From Seminavis robusta (taxonomy: Eukaryota > Bacillariophyta > Bacillariophyceae > Naviculales > Naviculaceae), in contig CAICTM010000104.1 in NCBI GenBank assembly GCA_903772945.1, positions 56,160-120,159 on the forward strand: DNA of 64,000 nt, read 5' to 3'. The first letter of the stretch is position 1; each line of letters begins with the position of its first letter. The position numbers and the translations under genes are program-made. Shown here in pieces: positions 29,495 to 39,106 of this stretch. The notes under the pieces were generated by a model, which saw only the letters and a list, made by a program, of their open reading frames with translations, did no database searches and was not told the origin of the DNA.

Positions 29495-30382
29495 GGTTGT
29501 TTATTTTATGTTTTCCTGGGTTTGAAGAGGCAATTGCGCTGGTCGGAATTTTTGCTTGCGTCTGTGCCAAATTGTGAAGAATTCAAGCAAGGTTGGTTTG
29601 ACCAGCGTCACCGCCCCGTGCCGATGACTTTGAAAAAAATAAGACTCGAATGACCAGTGGCGGGAAAGTCCAGAGAAACCCAAGGAACTTGTGAGAGATA
29701 ACTGACAAATATATTGCACTAGACCCTCACTTGCCCTTCGAACAAGTCTTTGCGTGAACCGTGCATGGTGCTGGTTGATACCGTGGCTACGTTAATGCTC
29801 GGCTCAGCCTTGCCATTCTTCGAGCCCGCCACCTCTGCATGTGTGGCTCTCATGTCCCTGCTTGCACAATGAGCTACCGCCGTCCTCTCTGGGATGCCGA
29901 TGGTGCACTTGCACTTTTCCGCTAATCTTGCCCCCTCTTACTCCCTCTCCCTTTCCTCAATGCCCCCCCCCCAGCCCCTTTGCCCTGCTCCTCCTCCCTG
30001 CTCTCCCAGTCTACCCACTACCGATACCACCGCTTCCTAGCTTAGCCCCCCCCCCCTCTAGTAGTGATGGACCTGAGGTGGCACCTGGGGTCATGAGGTT
30101 GGAGGTTGGTCCAGGAGAGGGAAAGGAGTTGTTCAAGGGGGAAGCCCAGGCCGGGCCCAGGAATTGAATAAGGGCATAGCATCGGCCTGCCTTTGGTCCT
30201 GGTCGGCTGACATGACATGCAAACTTCATCTTTGAACTTTATGAATTTTTATCGATCTGTGTGTGGGGCGTAGAAAAGGACGGCATACTCGGCACACCCT
30301 GATTCGAGTTGCACGCCTCCACACAAGGTACCAATGCAATCTTTCTACCAACTTTCCCGCCGGAAGGATCAACTTTGCTTTG
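29495..30382. other. Intergenic region with pyrimidine- then purine-rich tracts
   Basis: 888 bp. A C/T-rich stretch (about 29926-30060, including runs of 8-9 C) is followed by an A/G-rich stretch (about 30070-30170). The plus frame across it (29841-30167) is low-complexity Pro/Leu and not convincing as a gene. It holds the promoter of the PUB gene. Confidence 0.45.
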
Positions 30383-31921
30383 TTAGGTAGCCATCCAGCA
30401 TTGATTTCGCTTGTTGTTCAGCGCGCCGCTGCAGATCCTATACAAGCCATTCAAGAGCTTTCGAATCACATCGTCGTTCCGAAGACCAGGATCAAAGTAC
30501 ACCAACGGAAGAGCCCTTTGCTCACGTGGAATCCTATACACCGTGGCGGACAGGCTGGAAACATGCACCGCCCTACCATCGGGACTGCCCTCGGGGCTCT
30601 CCAACGTGGCCACAATCCAACCCCGGTGGCCCTTGGGTAACGCAGAGTCGTCTTCGTCAATGGGTTTCAACGTGGCCGAGATCGTCTTTTGTCGCTGTCT
30701 CCGTGTCGTAGTAGGACGATCGAGTCCAGGATTCGTGTAGGCGGCCTCCAAGTTGCGACTCACAATGGCACTTGGATGCAGCCCTTCCTTTTGCATTGTG
30801 ACAATGTCGCGACCGCCAAAATGATAGACCAGTACCAGGTTGGTCCTGCCATCCAAGCGAGCCTTGTCGACATATTGTTGCAAGAAGCCCTCGAGAAAGT
30901 TTTGATATGCCGTGCCGCTGCAGGCTTGTACCTTGGAACCACCACGATGCACCTCAAGGACAAAGCCCGCCAAGGACTCCATGAACCACTCAGTCCGCGT
31001 CATTGGAACATCCACCAAGGACGAATCCATGAACAACTCATCCGAGTGGCAGTACAAATCTGCACCACAGCATTCGCAGAGCTTGGATGTGGCTCGATTG
31101 AGAAAGGTGCATTGAGGACACCCACGGGTATCCATTTCTTGTAGTTGTAACATTTGTGCGAGTTGTGGATCGTCCTCGGAATATGGGTCGCTTTCCTGCA
31201 TCTGCAGCTGTAGCGCCAGTTCTTCGTCGGGCGACGACGTTGGGGTTGTAACAACACTCTGGACGGATCCACCACAGCACTCGCAGATTGCCGCATGAAG
31301 AGGATTGCAAAAGGTGCAGTGCGGACAAGGAAGGAGTTCCATTCGGACCTGCTCCAATATCTTGTCGACCATGGATCCACCGCACGCACGGCAACGGACC
31401 ATGCCATTTCCCGAGCTGATTAAATAACATTTGGGACAGGCCAATGGCTTGGGCTCGCTGTCTTTTTCCACCGCAATCAGATTGGTGGTCAGCTCCGAGA
31501 CAACCGAACTCTCGTCACTGCATCCATGTCCCACCATTCGACACACTGCATTTGTATCATCGAGGGACACCATGTCTTGTAGAATGATCTTGGATCCAGC
31601 GCTGGGTACCCCAATATTATTAACACGGATCTCACTGACCAGGCTATTGATGTGAGACCAAGAGGCGAAGCTCTTCTCGTCACCACCATCATCTGTTGAC
31701 ATGTCCTTCTCGAATTTTTGTGGACAGTGATCGTCGTTGTGGTTGTGGTTTCCACGGGACCCCTCTACCGGTACAACAGATGAAATCATGGAGAAAGATC
31801 CATCATCGTCATCAGCAACATCTAAAGTAGCCATTTCAGATGACATCTGGTTGACCAGCTGATCCTTCCCCGGACTTTCACACACCAAAGCATCAATCAT
31901 TTCAAAGTCGTTGTCGTTCAT
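30383..31921 (-). CDS. NZF/RanBP2-type zinc-finger protein, 512 aa
   Basis: ATG at 31919-31921. Residues 1-150 are acidic and disordered. A CxxC...CxxC zinc ribbon lies at 162-180. Two RanBP2/NZF fingers follow the pattern C-x2-C-x3-N-x6-C-x2-C: 199-216 (CPHCTFCN) and 268-285 (CPQCTFLN). Both carry the Thr-Phe dipeptide that marks ubiquitin-binding NZF fingers. Between them lie two short acidic helices (DEELALQLQ, DPQLAQMLQL) that weakly resemble ubiquitin-interacting motifs. Residues about 315-512 form a folded region I cannot assign (FMESLAGFVLEVHRGG, LVLVYHFGGRDI, GWIVATLESPEG). Ubiquitin binding is inferred from the TF dipeptides. A (GTT)n run sits just upstream of the start. Confidence 0.85.
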   Translation of the reverse strand: MNDNDFEMIDALVCESPGKDQLVNQMSSEMATLDVADDDDGSFSMISSVVPVEGSRGNHNHNDDHCPQKFEKDMSTDDGGDEKSFASWSHINSLVSEIRVNNIGVPSAGSKIILQDMVSLDDTNAVCRMVGHGCSDESSVVSELTTNLIAVEKDSEPKPLACPKCYLISSGNGMVRCRACGGSMVDKILEQVRMELLPCPHCTFCNPLHAAICECCGGSVQSVVTTPTSSPDEELALQLQMQESDPYSEDDPQLAQMLQLQEMDTRGCPQCTFLNRATSKLCECCGADLYCHSDELFMDSSLVDVPMTRTEWFMESLAGFVLEVHRGGSKVQACSGTAYQNFLEGFLQQYVDKARLDGRTNLVLVYHFGGRDIVTMQKEGLHPSAIVSRNLEAAYTNPGLDRPTTTRRQRQKTISATLKPIDEDDSALPKGHRGWIVATLESPEGSPDGRAVHVSSLSATVYRIPREQRALPLVYFDPGLRNDDVIRKLLNGLYRICSGALNNKRNQCWMAT

Positions 31922-33155
31922 TGCGGTTGTTGTTGTTGTTGTTGTTCTGGTGGTGGTGGACGTATCTTACACTTTGCTCACTTCCAATTTCCGTTTGTGG
32001 AGGGTTATGTGCTTTTGTTCCGTGGGACGCACAAAAGCACGACTGCGTGTCATCCACGGATGGCAAGATTGGATCTTTGTGGTTTTTTGAAACTCTCAAT
32101 GGGATTTGTGTTTTTCCCGTGCCGTAGCTCCAGCTGGTTCTGAAGCTCGTAGCTAGCTAGCTTGGCTTGTAGCTTATTAGATTAGGGAAGTTATATACGA
32201 AAGGGGGCGAGGCTTAGGGTAGGCAAAGAGGAGACGAAATTTGGGACTTGAACTGCAGACCAACACTGGCAACACAGGCAAAAGGCTTGACTTTGTGGGA
32301 TCCGCGAAGACTAAAGAATGAGTGGCTTTATTAAAAGGGAGTTGAGAGTTGTAGCTATCCTGATGTGCCATAGAACATCATTTGGGAGAATATTGAGTTC
32401 TTGTTTTTTTTTTTGCAGTAGAGAGTTGGATTGGTTAGGGGGGCGAGCATGCCATCCACCGGAAACAAAGGGAAGAGAGTGGTGAGATGTGGGCTTTCTG
32501 CTTCGAAAGGTCCTCGTGTTACTCAGGGGATTCCTGTAGGGAGGTAGAGGAGGTGTTGTGGAAGTCGCTTGACAAGGAGGGATTGTGCGTGCTGGGATTG
32601 TTGGGAGTGGCTGGTGGTTCCACCTGAACAACAAATGGACTAAAGCATTCACAGGCAATGGCTCCAGGTTCACAACTAAAGCTCCATAGTTGCACCTAAC
32701 TGCAACTGTAGTCTACTGTCAAGATCATCAAAACCATGGTCCCGGTTGGTAGAGTATGTATGGAAGCCAGCGAGGGACAGTTTTTTTAAGCAAAGAAGAG
32801 TGGAAATTCAGGACTAGTTAGTTTCTGTGAGATCGATCATGGGCAATAACTTGAGGACCAGTACAGGGGCCGAACTGCTTGGCTTTGCGGGATCCTCAGA
32901 GACATAAATGTGTAGCTTTGGCAAGGTCAATAGAGATGCGGGTTTGCATGAAGAACATCATTGGAGCGGTAGAGCACTCAGTTTTGTCGGCATTGACACC
33001 CATCAGGGAAACAATGGAAGACTCGACTCGATTCGATTCTCACAGCCCTACTAGCTTATTGGAGAGTCCAAACGCAACAACCCACAACACCACAACATCA
33101 TGTTGGCCATGGCAAGTGTCGGCGACAGCACATACAGTAGAACATCCCAAGCAGT
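31922..33155. promoter_or_regulatory. Divergent intergenic region, NZF gene / unknown gene
   Basis: 1.23 kb between divergent starts. A (GTT)n microsatellite lies at about 31926-31946, in the NZF leader. A T run lies at about 32404-32415. No convincing gene. Confidence 0.4.
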
Positions 33156-34817
33156 ATGGCTGCCAAGGCTCTCCCCAACACCTTTTCGTACCGGGGAATC
33201 CCGGAAGTGCACTATGAGTACCCAATCTTGAGCGAATTTGAAATGGTCAAGGAGGGAATCGGGCGGGGGGCACGAACAAGTGAAGAACAGCATGCCCTGG
33301 CAACCGCCAGTTTTCTGGTGCGTTTGGACAACTTCCAACTAAGAATGGAACTAGAATTGACGCGAGCTCTTCAGAGCTCCTTCTTATTGCTCGAGTTAGA
33401 ACAGGATGCGACCGAGGAACAACGAGAACTTCATCGGTACTGTTGCCGACGATTCGTCCGAGCCGTGAAACTCATGCTCCAGACGCTTCAAAAATCTCAT
33501 CGGGAGCTCGGCATAACAACAACGTCATCTGTCCACAAACACCCACGTAGTTCTGAAAAAGAAGAAACACCATTCTACAGTACCCAATCATTTCACGCAC
33601 TGCTCCGGCGACCCGAACACTTGGCATGCTTGCTGAGGATGTCCGTGTCGGCTTGGTGTCCCATCCGATGTACCGCCATTGGGTGGCTTTCAGACATTTT
33701 TGATGGCAATGGGCTGATGCAAGTCCAGTTGGCAGATGGGAAACCCTTTGTCTACCACGCCATTGCATTCATTACTGCGGCACTTTCTAATCACGCCATA
33801 TCGACTCACCCTTGTTACAACGATGACCCCCCACAGGAGCCCCATGAACCAGAATTTTGCAGTGGATGCTGGCAAATTACCATGACCAAACTAACTGATG
33901 CATTGGAACGGAGTCGATCCATCATCAGTCCAAAGGTTATTGTGGAGGAGGTTCTCCCCAAGTACGGAGCATGCTGGAGTAGCACATTCGATGCGGCAAA
34001 CTCAGCAGATGCCGATAAACTCTATACCATGAACGTGAACTTGTGGCTCCAACTCCATCGAATGGCTCATTTGGTGGTGCTGGTCGAAGGGGGAACACAA
34101 ACGCGGACAACAAGTTCCCCCGCTTTGTATCTCTTGCAAATTCAACTGGGTCAAGCCTGCCTCCAGTTGTTTCACAATACCCTCGAACAAACTTTGCTGG
34201 ATGGGGGGCTGTTTGTCCAACAATCATCCAACAATGATCCTACCCACTTGGCGGTGAAATTCAATTGGAAGAGTCGGTTCGTCATGTGGTACTACAATTG
34301 TCTCATCCCTCGAGAACGAGATCCTCAACTGGTGGGTCTTCGGCGTCGGGTCCGAGCCCATTTGCTGGATCTTCTTGCGAACAACGTCTCTACGTGGCCC
34401 AAAGCAACCATCAATGCCTGTCACGTACTGTCTTGTTGGCTCAAAGATTCGACCTGGAATCATTTTCACGAAACGCTTCCCGCGAATCCCGAGCAACAAT
34501 GGAGTACGTTTGAAATTCTCCTCTTCGGGCCTGATCAAGTGTACGACAAACAAAAGCAAAGACTGCTTCGCATCATGTTGATGCAGACCATTGGTGTCGA
34601 CGAGCCTCGTTGTTCCACGTGCTGGAGAACACAAGAGGATCTATTGTTGGCATCCAAAAAGGACAGACGGCGCAACGGTGTTCCCTATGATTTGAGAGTC
34701 AAAGCATCGCGGCATTGGGTGTGTGGTTTGTGCGAGTTCAAGAGAATCGAGAACATGATGATAACGCAAGCGCACATGCGCGAACAAGCACAAGGTGTTG
34801 AGGGACAGACATTGTAA
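33156..34817 (+). CDS. Unknown protein with C-terminal Cys4 motif, 553 aa
   Basis: Single exon from the ATG at 33156. I recognise no family. It is largely helical by composition, with Leu-rich amphipathic stretches (LELTRALQSSFLLLELEQDA, RRFVRAVKLMLQTLQ). Several Trp/Cys-containing segments follow (SVSAWCPIRCTAIGWL, EFCSGCWQITM). The C-terminus has two Cys pairs, CSTCW and CGLCEF, about 29 residues apart, which could bind one zinc ion. No signal peptide or membrane segment is visible. The long uninterrupted frame with even composition argues for a real gene. Confidence 0.75.
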   Translation: MAAKALPNTFSYRGIPEVHYEYPILSEFEMVKEGIGRGARTSEEQHALATASFLVRLDNFQLRMELELTRALQSSFLLLELEQDATEEQRELHRYCCRRFVRAVKLMLQTLQKSHRELGITTTSSVHKHPRSSEKEETPFYSTQSFHALLRRPEHLACLLRMSVSAWCPIRCTAIGWLSDIFDGNGLMQVQLADGKPFVYHAIAFITAALSNHAISTHPCYNDDPPQEPHEPEFCSGCWQITMTKLTDALERSRSIISPKVIVEEVLPKYGACWSSTFDAANSADADKLYTMNVNLWLQLHRMAHLVVLVEGGTQTRTTSSPALYLLQIQLGQACLQLFHNTLEQTLLDGGLFVQQSSNNDPTHLAVKFNWKSRFVMWYYNCLIPRERDPQLVGLRRRVRAHLLDLLANNVSTWPKATINACHVLSCWLKDSTWNHFHETLPANPEQQWSTFEILLFGPDQVYDKQKQRLLRIMLMQTIGVDEPRCSTCWRTQEDLLLASKKDRRRNGVPYDLRVKASRHWVCGLCEFKRIENMMITQAHMREQAQGVEGQTL

Positions 34818-34990
34818 GGGGGAGCTAACACTTTCGGCACTGTATCTACCTAGCCTACAGTACCAGGTAGCGGGTAATTAGCAATGGACGCGGAGAAAGA
34901 GTGACGCGACCTTGTGCTTTCACATGGGCTCTCAATGCATTCTTCGTGGGGACATGGAAAACCGGGAAGACACGGTAATTGATTATTTTT

Positions 34991-35300
34991 GCTGAAACTG
35001 GATTCAGCAAATTCAGCATTTGTCAGCATCAATTCAGCAATTTCAGCATCATTCAGCATCAGTCAGCATCTGTCAGCATTTTTCAGCAATGGATTCAGCA
35101 AGTTCAGCAAGATTCAGCAGAATTCAGCAATTACTAGTAAATAACCATGGTTGGATTCAGCATCTGTCAGCATTTTTCAGCAATGGATTCAGCAAGTTCA
35201 GCAAAATTCAGCATCAGTCAGCATATTTCAGCATCAGTCAGCAAACATCATCAAAAATTCAGCAAAATTCAGCATTCAAGACTGAAAAATGCTGAAATTG
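34991..35300. repeat. CAGCA-rich irregular array with internal 47-bp duplication
   Basis: About 24 copies of CAGCA, mostly as TTCAGCA or GTCAGCA, spaced about 9-12 bp apart. One 47-bp block (35064-35110) recurs unchanged at 35158-35204. Flanking copies are inverted (GCTGAA at 34991, TGCTGAA near 35288), so the ends can pair with the array. It lies between the gene ending at 34817 and the F-box-like gene at 35513. Confidence 0.9.
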
Positions 35301-35512
35301 CAGAATGACCTTGTCTTCCTGTAGATAAACTAACTGCCGGAGACTTGTTGTTCATACCAGGGTTGAGCCAGGGCCCGAGACTGGGACGGGTTTTGACACA
35401 AGCCGCTCTGCTGGCTTATCACATTGAGAACCGTTGATTTCGCGAAAACTCCAAGTTAACCAAACCAACCACTCGTCCTCGTCGCATTCTTCATTCTTCT
35501 AGAGACTTGACG

Positions 35513-35890
35513 ATGGTCGTCACTCGAGGCCGCAAGGCGGAAGCAGCCTCATTGATGCAGGTGCTGCAAGACAGCGGATGCGTCACCAATGTTTTCGAGT
35601 ACTTGGAGCTGGAAGAGCTTGGACGCTTCTCGTTGTGCAATCGAACGCTTCACGAGCTTTGTCAATCCAACGACCGCATTCAGCTTGTTCAACAGTTTTG
35701 CAAGTCATATTCTCGAAGCTGGACCTATCAAAATGGAAAGAATCGTATCCTCCGCTATGCAGATGATAGTGTCTCCTTTGCAGCTGCTCGGCGTGGCCTC
35801 GATCCTGCGTTTGCACAGCTTTTCGCCAAGACCGAAGGACGGATGTTGAGTAGCATTGCCTCCTGGTGTGGAGGCTGGGAAGCTTCTTGA
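35513..35890 (+). CDS. F-box-like protein, first part (split gene)
   Basis: ATG at 35513 (a TTG two codons earlier is not a start). Residues 1-60 look like an F-box: VLQDSGCVTNVFEYLELEEL, then RFSLCNRTLHEL. F-box proteins are substrate adaptors of SCF ubiquitin ligases. The frame stops at 35888-35890, while a neighbouring plus frame continues as 35918-36684. A 50-bp GT-AG intron (35868-35917, donor GTGGAG, acceptor CCACCAG) would join them into 373 aa. Such an intron is shorter than others here, so a frameshift is the alternative. Confidence 0.6.
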   Translation: MVVTRGRKAEAASLMQVLQDSGCVTNVFEYLELEELGRFSLCNRTLHELCQSNDRIQLVQQFCKSYSRSWTYQNGKNRILRYADDSVSFAAARRGLDPAFAQLFAKTEGRMLSSIASWCGGWEAS

Positions 35891-35917
35891 AAGCTCGGAC
35901 CCATGGCGCTCCACCAG

Positions 35918-36684
35918 TCCAGTCAAATGGTGCGAGCATTGGAGATGATGCGTTCGTCACTCCATGCATGCCAGTGTTTCTATTCGACATCCAACGCGAC
36001 AACACTTGGCTCTGGACTGGAATTCATCCAACGGGCCCAAGTAAAAGCCAAGACGGAATTGACTACTCGTTCAGATTCCCGACAGTTTACCCTTTATCGA
36101 CTATATGTCCAGGAGATCAGACCTCAAAAGAGACTTCGTTTAGCCTTGGACATGACAACAAGCCTGGGGGCTACCTCCTTTCCACAGACGCTTCGGATGC
36201 CAGCACCTACCAGTTGTCTGTGAGTGTCGTCAGCCCAAACTTTGCGGAGACAGAGCTGTGCTCTATTCAGATTGTACCACAAGAAGTCTGTCAGAATAAG
36301 GCCTATGGCCTTGGACGTATACTTGCCCACAATCCATCACTTGTTGGTGAACCCGGCGTCGATCAAAGGAGCTCCAAAACAGGCCGTATCCAACAAGAAG
36401 CGGCGTATCTGCTTGCCAACAGCACAGCATGCCGATATGGCAGGATATTAGATCAGCAGCTGTCAAGCCGATCACCGCCAAGCCATCTTGTCGCGATTCT
36501 TGTGATGATCGTTGCCTCGGACGCTTTCCCAGAAGTCAAACATTACGTCAACGAAGCTGATTATATTCGCGCGGTGAAGTACACAAATATATCTTTACTA
36601 AAGAACAGTTGTTTGTTATCTACTCTTATGAATCATTTGGTTGGTACCTGTCAGAGCATGCTTCCATTTCAGGGAGCACGGTGA
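35918..36684 (+). CDS. Second part of the F-box-like gene, or separate unknown frame
   Basis: Open in the frame next to the F-box-like part, ending at 36684; it has no ATG before 35968. Coding-like segments include CMPVFLFDIQRDNTWLWTGI and GGYLLSTDASDASTYQLSV, suggesting a beta-rich C-terminal domain of the same protein. I cannot assign the domain. With the 50-bp intron proposed at 35868-35917 the lengths add to a multiple of three (1122 bp). Confidence 0.55.
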
Positions 36685-36812
36685 AGCAGATCATCCTTGC
36701 GTTTGTGGATGCCTGAATTTAGCAAAGTTGCCTATCCACCGGTTTGTTTTGGCTATTCCGCCTCCACCCAGATTAGAACCCATCTTTCGACTCTCCATAA
36801 GCAACTAGGGCT

Positions 36813-38132
36813 TCACGGCTCCTCATCCCAATCTATTAAGATTGGATAATACTTCTCCTGACTGTAAGTCTTAGTTGATGGTTTGGTGTCATCCTCAGTT
36901 TGAGAAGACCCCGCCCTGGAAATAGCAACCGTACCATTGCCCGCAATATTGCCGAAGATAGGAATGATTGGGACGCTCTCGGTGCCAGTGGCGTCATCCT
37001 CAGACCTGGAAACAGCCACCGTTCCATTACCAGTAGCATTCCCAACAACGGGATTAATTGTAATTGTGCCTTCATCTGTTCCTTCTGTTGTGGCGTTCAA
37101 GGCTCGGAAATTGCAGGTTGGCGGATTGTCGCAAGGATCTGTGGCCTCCCATCCCTTGGACCGAACTCCTCCCAGGTCAGCGCATGGTACCATGATGATT
37201 CGTGTCTCCCCCCATACAGGCTCTGCTCCAAAGTGAACCATGCAAAGGTCAGGCCTGGCTTCCAACGTCATGATACCTTCCCCGTTCCAGGAATCGTCAA
37301 TTATTTGAAAGTCTTCTCTGGCGCTGTTCGGACTGGCACATTTCTTGACAAAGACACGACTACCACGCCGCAAGGCTTCTGTGCCTTCTAACACCTGAAT
37401 GTTTTCACCAGCTTGCAGGCATTCTGTATCGTCCACTCTGTTTCTGAGCCGTCCTTGGTTGTCAAATCGCCATTGAATGGCATCGTCATCTGACCGACAC
37501 GTCTTGTACAGAAGTTCATCGCTGCCATCGAGGTTTCGTCCCATGCAGCCAGCCCGGCCATTTCCTGGTTCAGAATCCAGAACAAAGTAGTCCTCTTCAA
37601 AGTCCACTGCAACAATCGCCCATCCCAAGGCCCGTTCACCCATCAATTCAGCACATGGGATCATCATGATGCGAGATTCTCCTACACTAGGATCAGCACC
37701 AAAATGAGTGACACAGAGGTCGGGGCGGTCCATCAAAGTTAGTGGACCTCCTTCGAAGAATAAATCGAATGCTTGAAATGGGTCTCGGGCGCTTCCTGCG
37801 ATGGCACAGGGTTTGCTATAGACGCGAGTTCCGCGCTGGAGAGCTCCTGTTCCAGTACTTATTTTGGGTAGTTGTCCCACCTGCATACAACTGGCATCAT
37901 CCGTGTAGGAGCGAAATTGATTGACATCCCATCTCCAAAAAATGTGTTCATCTGTAGGATCACAAGTTTTGAGCACAAGATCATCGCTGCCGTCTCGTCT
38001 TCTGCCAATGCAGCCATTGTCGTTTTGTAGCATAAAGTAATTGGAGGTGCTTTGGGCGTTTGCTTGCTCTGCAACCTCACCGCCAAAGAGAACGATTGAT
38101 ATTGCTATCAAGAGGGATTTGGATCTCATCAT
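36813..38132 (-). CDS. Secreted tandem ricin-B-like lectin
   Basis: 439 aa from the upper of two adjacent ATGs (38130-38132); the codons above it start with TTG. Residues 1-27 are a signal peptide (SLLIAISIVLF, then QANAQ). Two homologous ~140-residue units follow, 32-172 and 182-327. Each carries G-C-x-G-R-x-x-D-G-S-D-(D/E)-L, K-T-C, W-R-(W/F)-D, a D-D-x-x-C-(M/L)-Q pair, R-P-D-L-C-(V/M)-x-H-F-G-A and P-C-A. The pattern and Cys pairs fit beta-trefoil ricin-B-type carbohydrate-binding modules. Residues 330-439 are Thr/Ser/Asn-rich, with a duplicated GNxxGNGTVA(V/I)SR element and possible N-glycosylation sites. No membrane anchor. Probably a cell-wall or extracellular glycan-binding protein; no toxin catalytic chain is present. 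Confidence 0.82.
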   Translation of the reverse strand: MMRSKSLLIAISIVLFGGEVAEQANAQSTSNYFMLQNDNGCIGRRRDGSDDLVLKTCDPTDEHIFWRWDVNQFRSYTDDASCMQVGQLPKISTGTGALQRGTRVYSKPCAIAGSARDPFQAFDLFFEGGPLTLMDRPDLCVTHFGADPSVGESRIMMIPCAELMGERALGWAIVAVDFEEDYFVLDSEPGNGRAGCMGRNLDGSDELLYKTCRSDDDAIQWRFDNQGRLRNRVDDTECLQAGENIQVLEGTEALRRGSRVFVKKCASPNSAREDFQIIDDSWNGEGIMTLEARPDLCMVHFGAEPVWGETRIIMVPCADLGGVRSKGWEATDPCDNPPTCNFRALNATTEGTDEGTITINPVVGNATGNGTVAVSRSEDDATGTESVPIIPIFGNIAGNGTVAISRAGSSQTEDDTKPSTKTYSQEKYYPILIDWDEEP

Positions 38133-38339
38133 GTTTCCTTGGGTTTTCTTGGGACTCTTCCGCAATCAATGCAGATTGCTTTATCATCAGAAGGCAGAGG
38201 CAAAAAGTTTCGGTTTCTGAACAAAAAATGAGCTCGCTAAAATCCACTCGCTCCTTCTGGATTGTTGCGAGTAAGTCACGATCACTCGTCAGTCATGTCA
38301 TCAAATAGCGACTGAATACGAATAGGGACTCAGCACTCC

Positions 38340-38945
38340 CTTAACCAAGCATCCACGCCACGGTACAGTATCAGAAACAAGGCAACTTCGGAGGAGCATG
38401 GTTGGCAAGCAGACGGCCTCTTGAAACAAGCAAGGCTCGAAGTGCGAGTGAACACTTTGTTGGCACTGGTAGGTTGATTGGGATATTGCTGGAGATCGCC
38501 GAGATAAAGCAGGAGAACGAGGACCTGAAGAGAGGCGAAGACCAGCTTCCGTTGTCTGATTGAAAAGCCGCCCAAATTGTCGCTGTTGCAATGGTCGTCG
38601 AACAAAATACGACAAGCTCGCACCCTTGATAGTTTTCGCATTGCAGCTGAAGCCGCTCCCTCCAATCGAGTGCCAATGGAAATTGAACTTCCGATTCCCG
38701 CAGCAGGCGATCATACTATTCTGCACGTTGGTTTCAATGTTGCAGACGAGGACAAGGACAAGGACAAGGACAAGGACAAGGACAAGGACAAGGACAAGGA
38801 CAAGGAAAATAAGCTGACAAATACCTACTACGAGACAAAACAAGCCGTCGCCGGCATAGTCTTTGGGCATTGCGTGATGTTGTTTTTAAAGTTGGCTTGC
38901 ACAAGCTGCCGCCAAAAGAGACTTTGGCATTCGCAACGAATTTAG
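38340..38945 (+). other. Possible decayed or intron-containing coding region
   Basis: Coding-like plus-strand pieces lie in different frames: HGWQADGLLKQARLEVR (from about 38390), then IGILLEIAEIKQENEDLKR, then MEIELPIPAAGDHTILHVG running into the Asp-Lys repeat. A donor-like CTG|GTAGGT occurs near 38469. I could not find one consistent splice model. This may be a remnant or a multi-exon gene. The rest of 38133-39106 shows nothing clear. Confidence 0.3.
38751..38806 (+). repeat. GACAAG hexanucleotide microsatellite
   Basis: About nine perfect copies of GACAAG. Read on the plus strand it gives alternating Asp-Lys; on the minus strand Leu-Val. It ends at GGAAAATAAG. Confidence 0.95.
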
Positions 38946-39106
38946 CTTGTTCTCGAGTTGCCCCCGATCACTCGTTGTATTCGATAGGACTTCAGAAGTC
39001 CCTATCTATATTCTTTAGATAGTACGAGCCATGGCTTTCCATCAAAAGATGACCTTCCCCTTCGTGTGTCTTTGTCTATATCAACAATCCTGTCGAACCA
39101 CTACGC

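Noticed and set aside
29841-30167. Proline-rich plus frame as a gene or transposon gag
   Set aside because: Composition follows the C/T and A/G tracts. I found no integrase, reverse transcriptase or terminal repeats nearby.
34991-35300. CAGCA array considered as a CRISPR array
   Set aside because: The unit is only about 10 bp, spacing is irregular without unique spacers, and the setting is eukaryotic.
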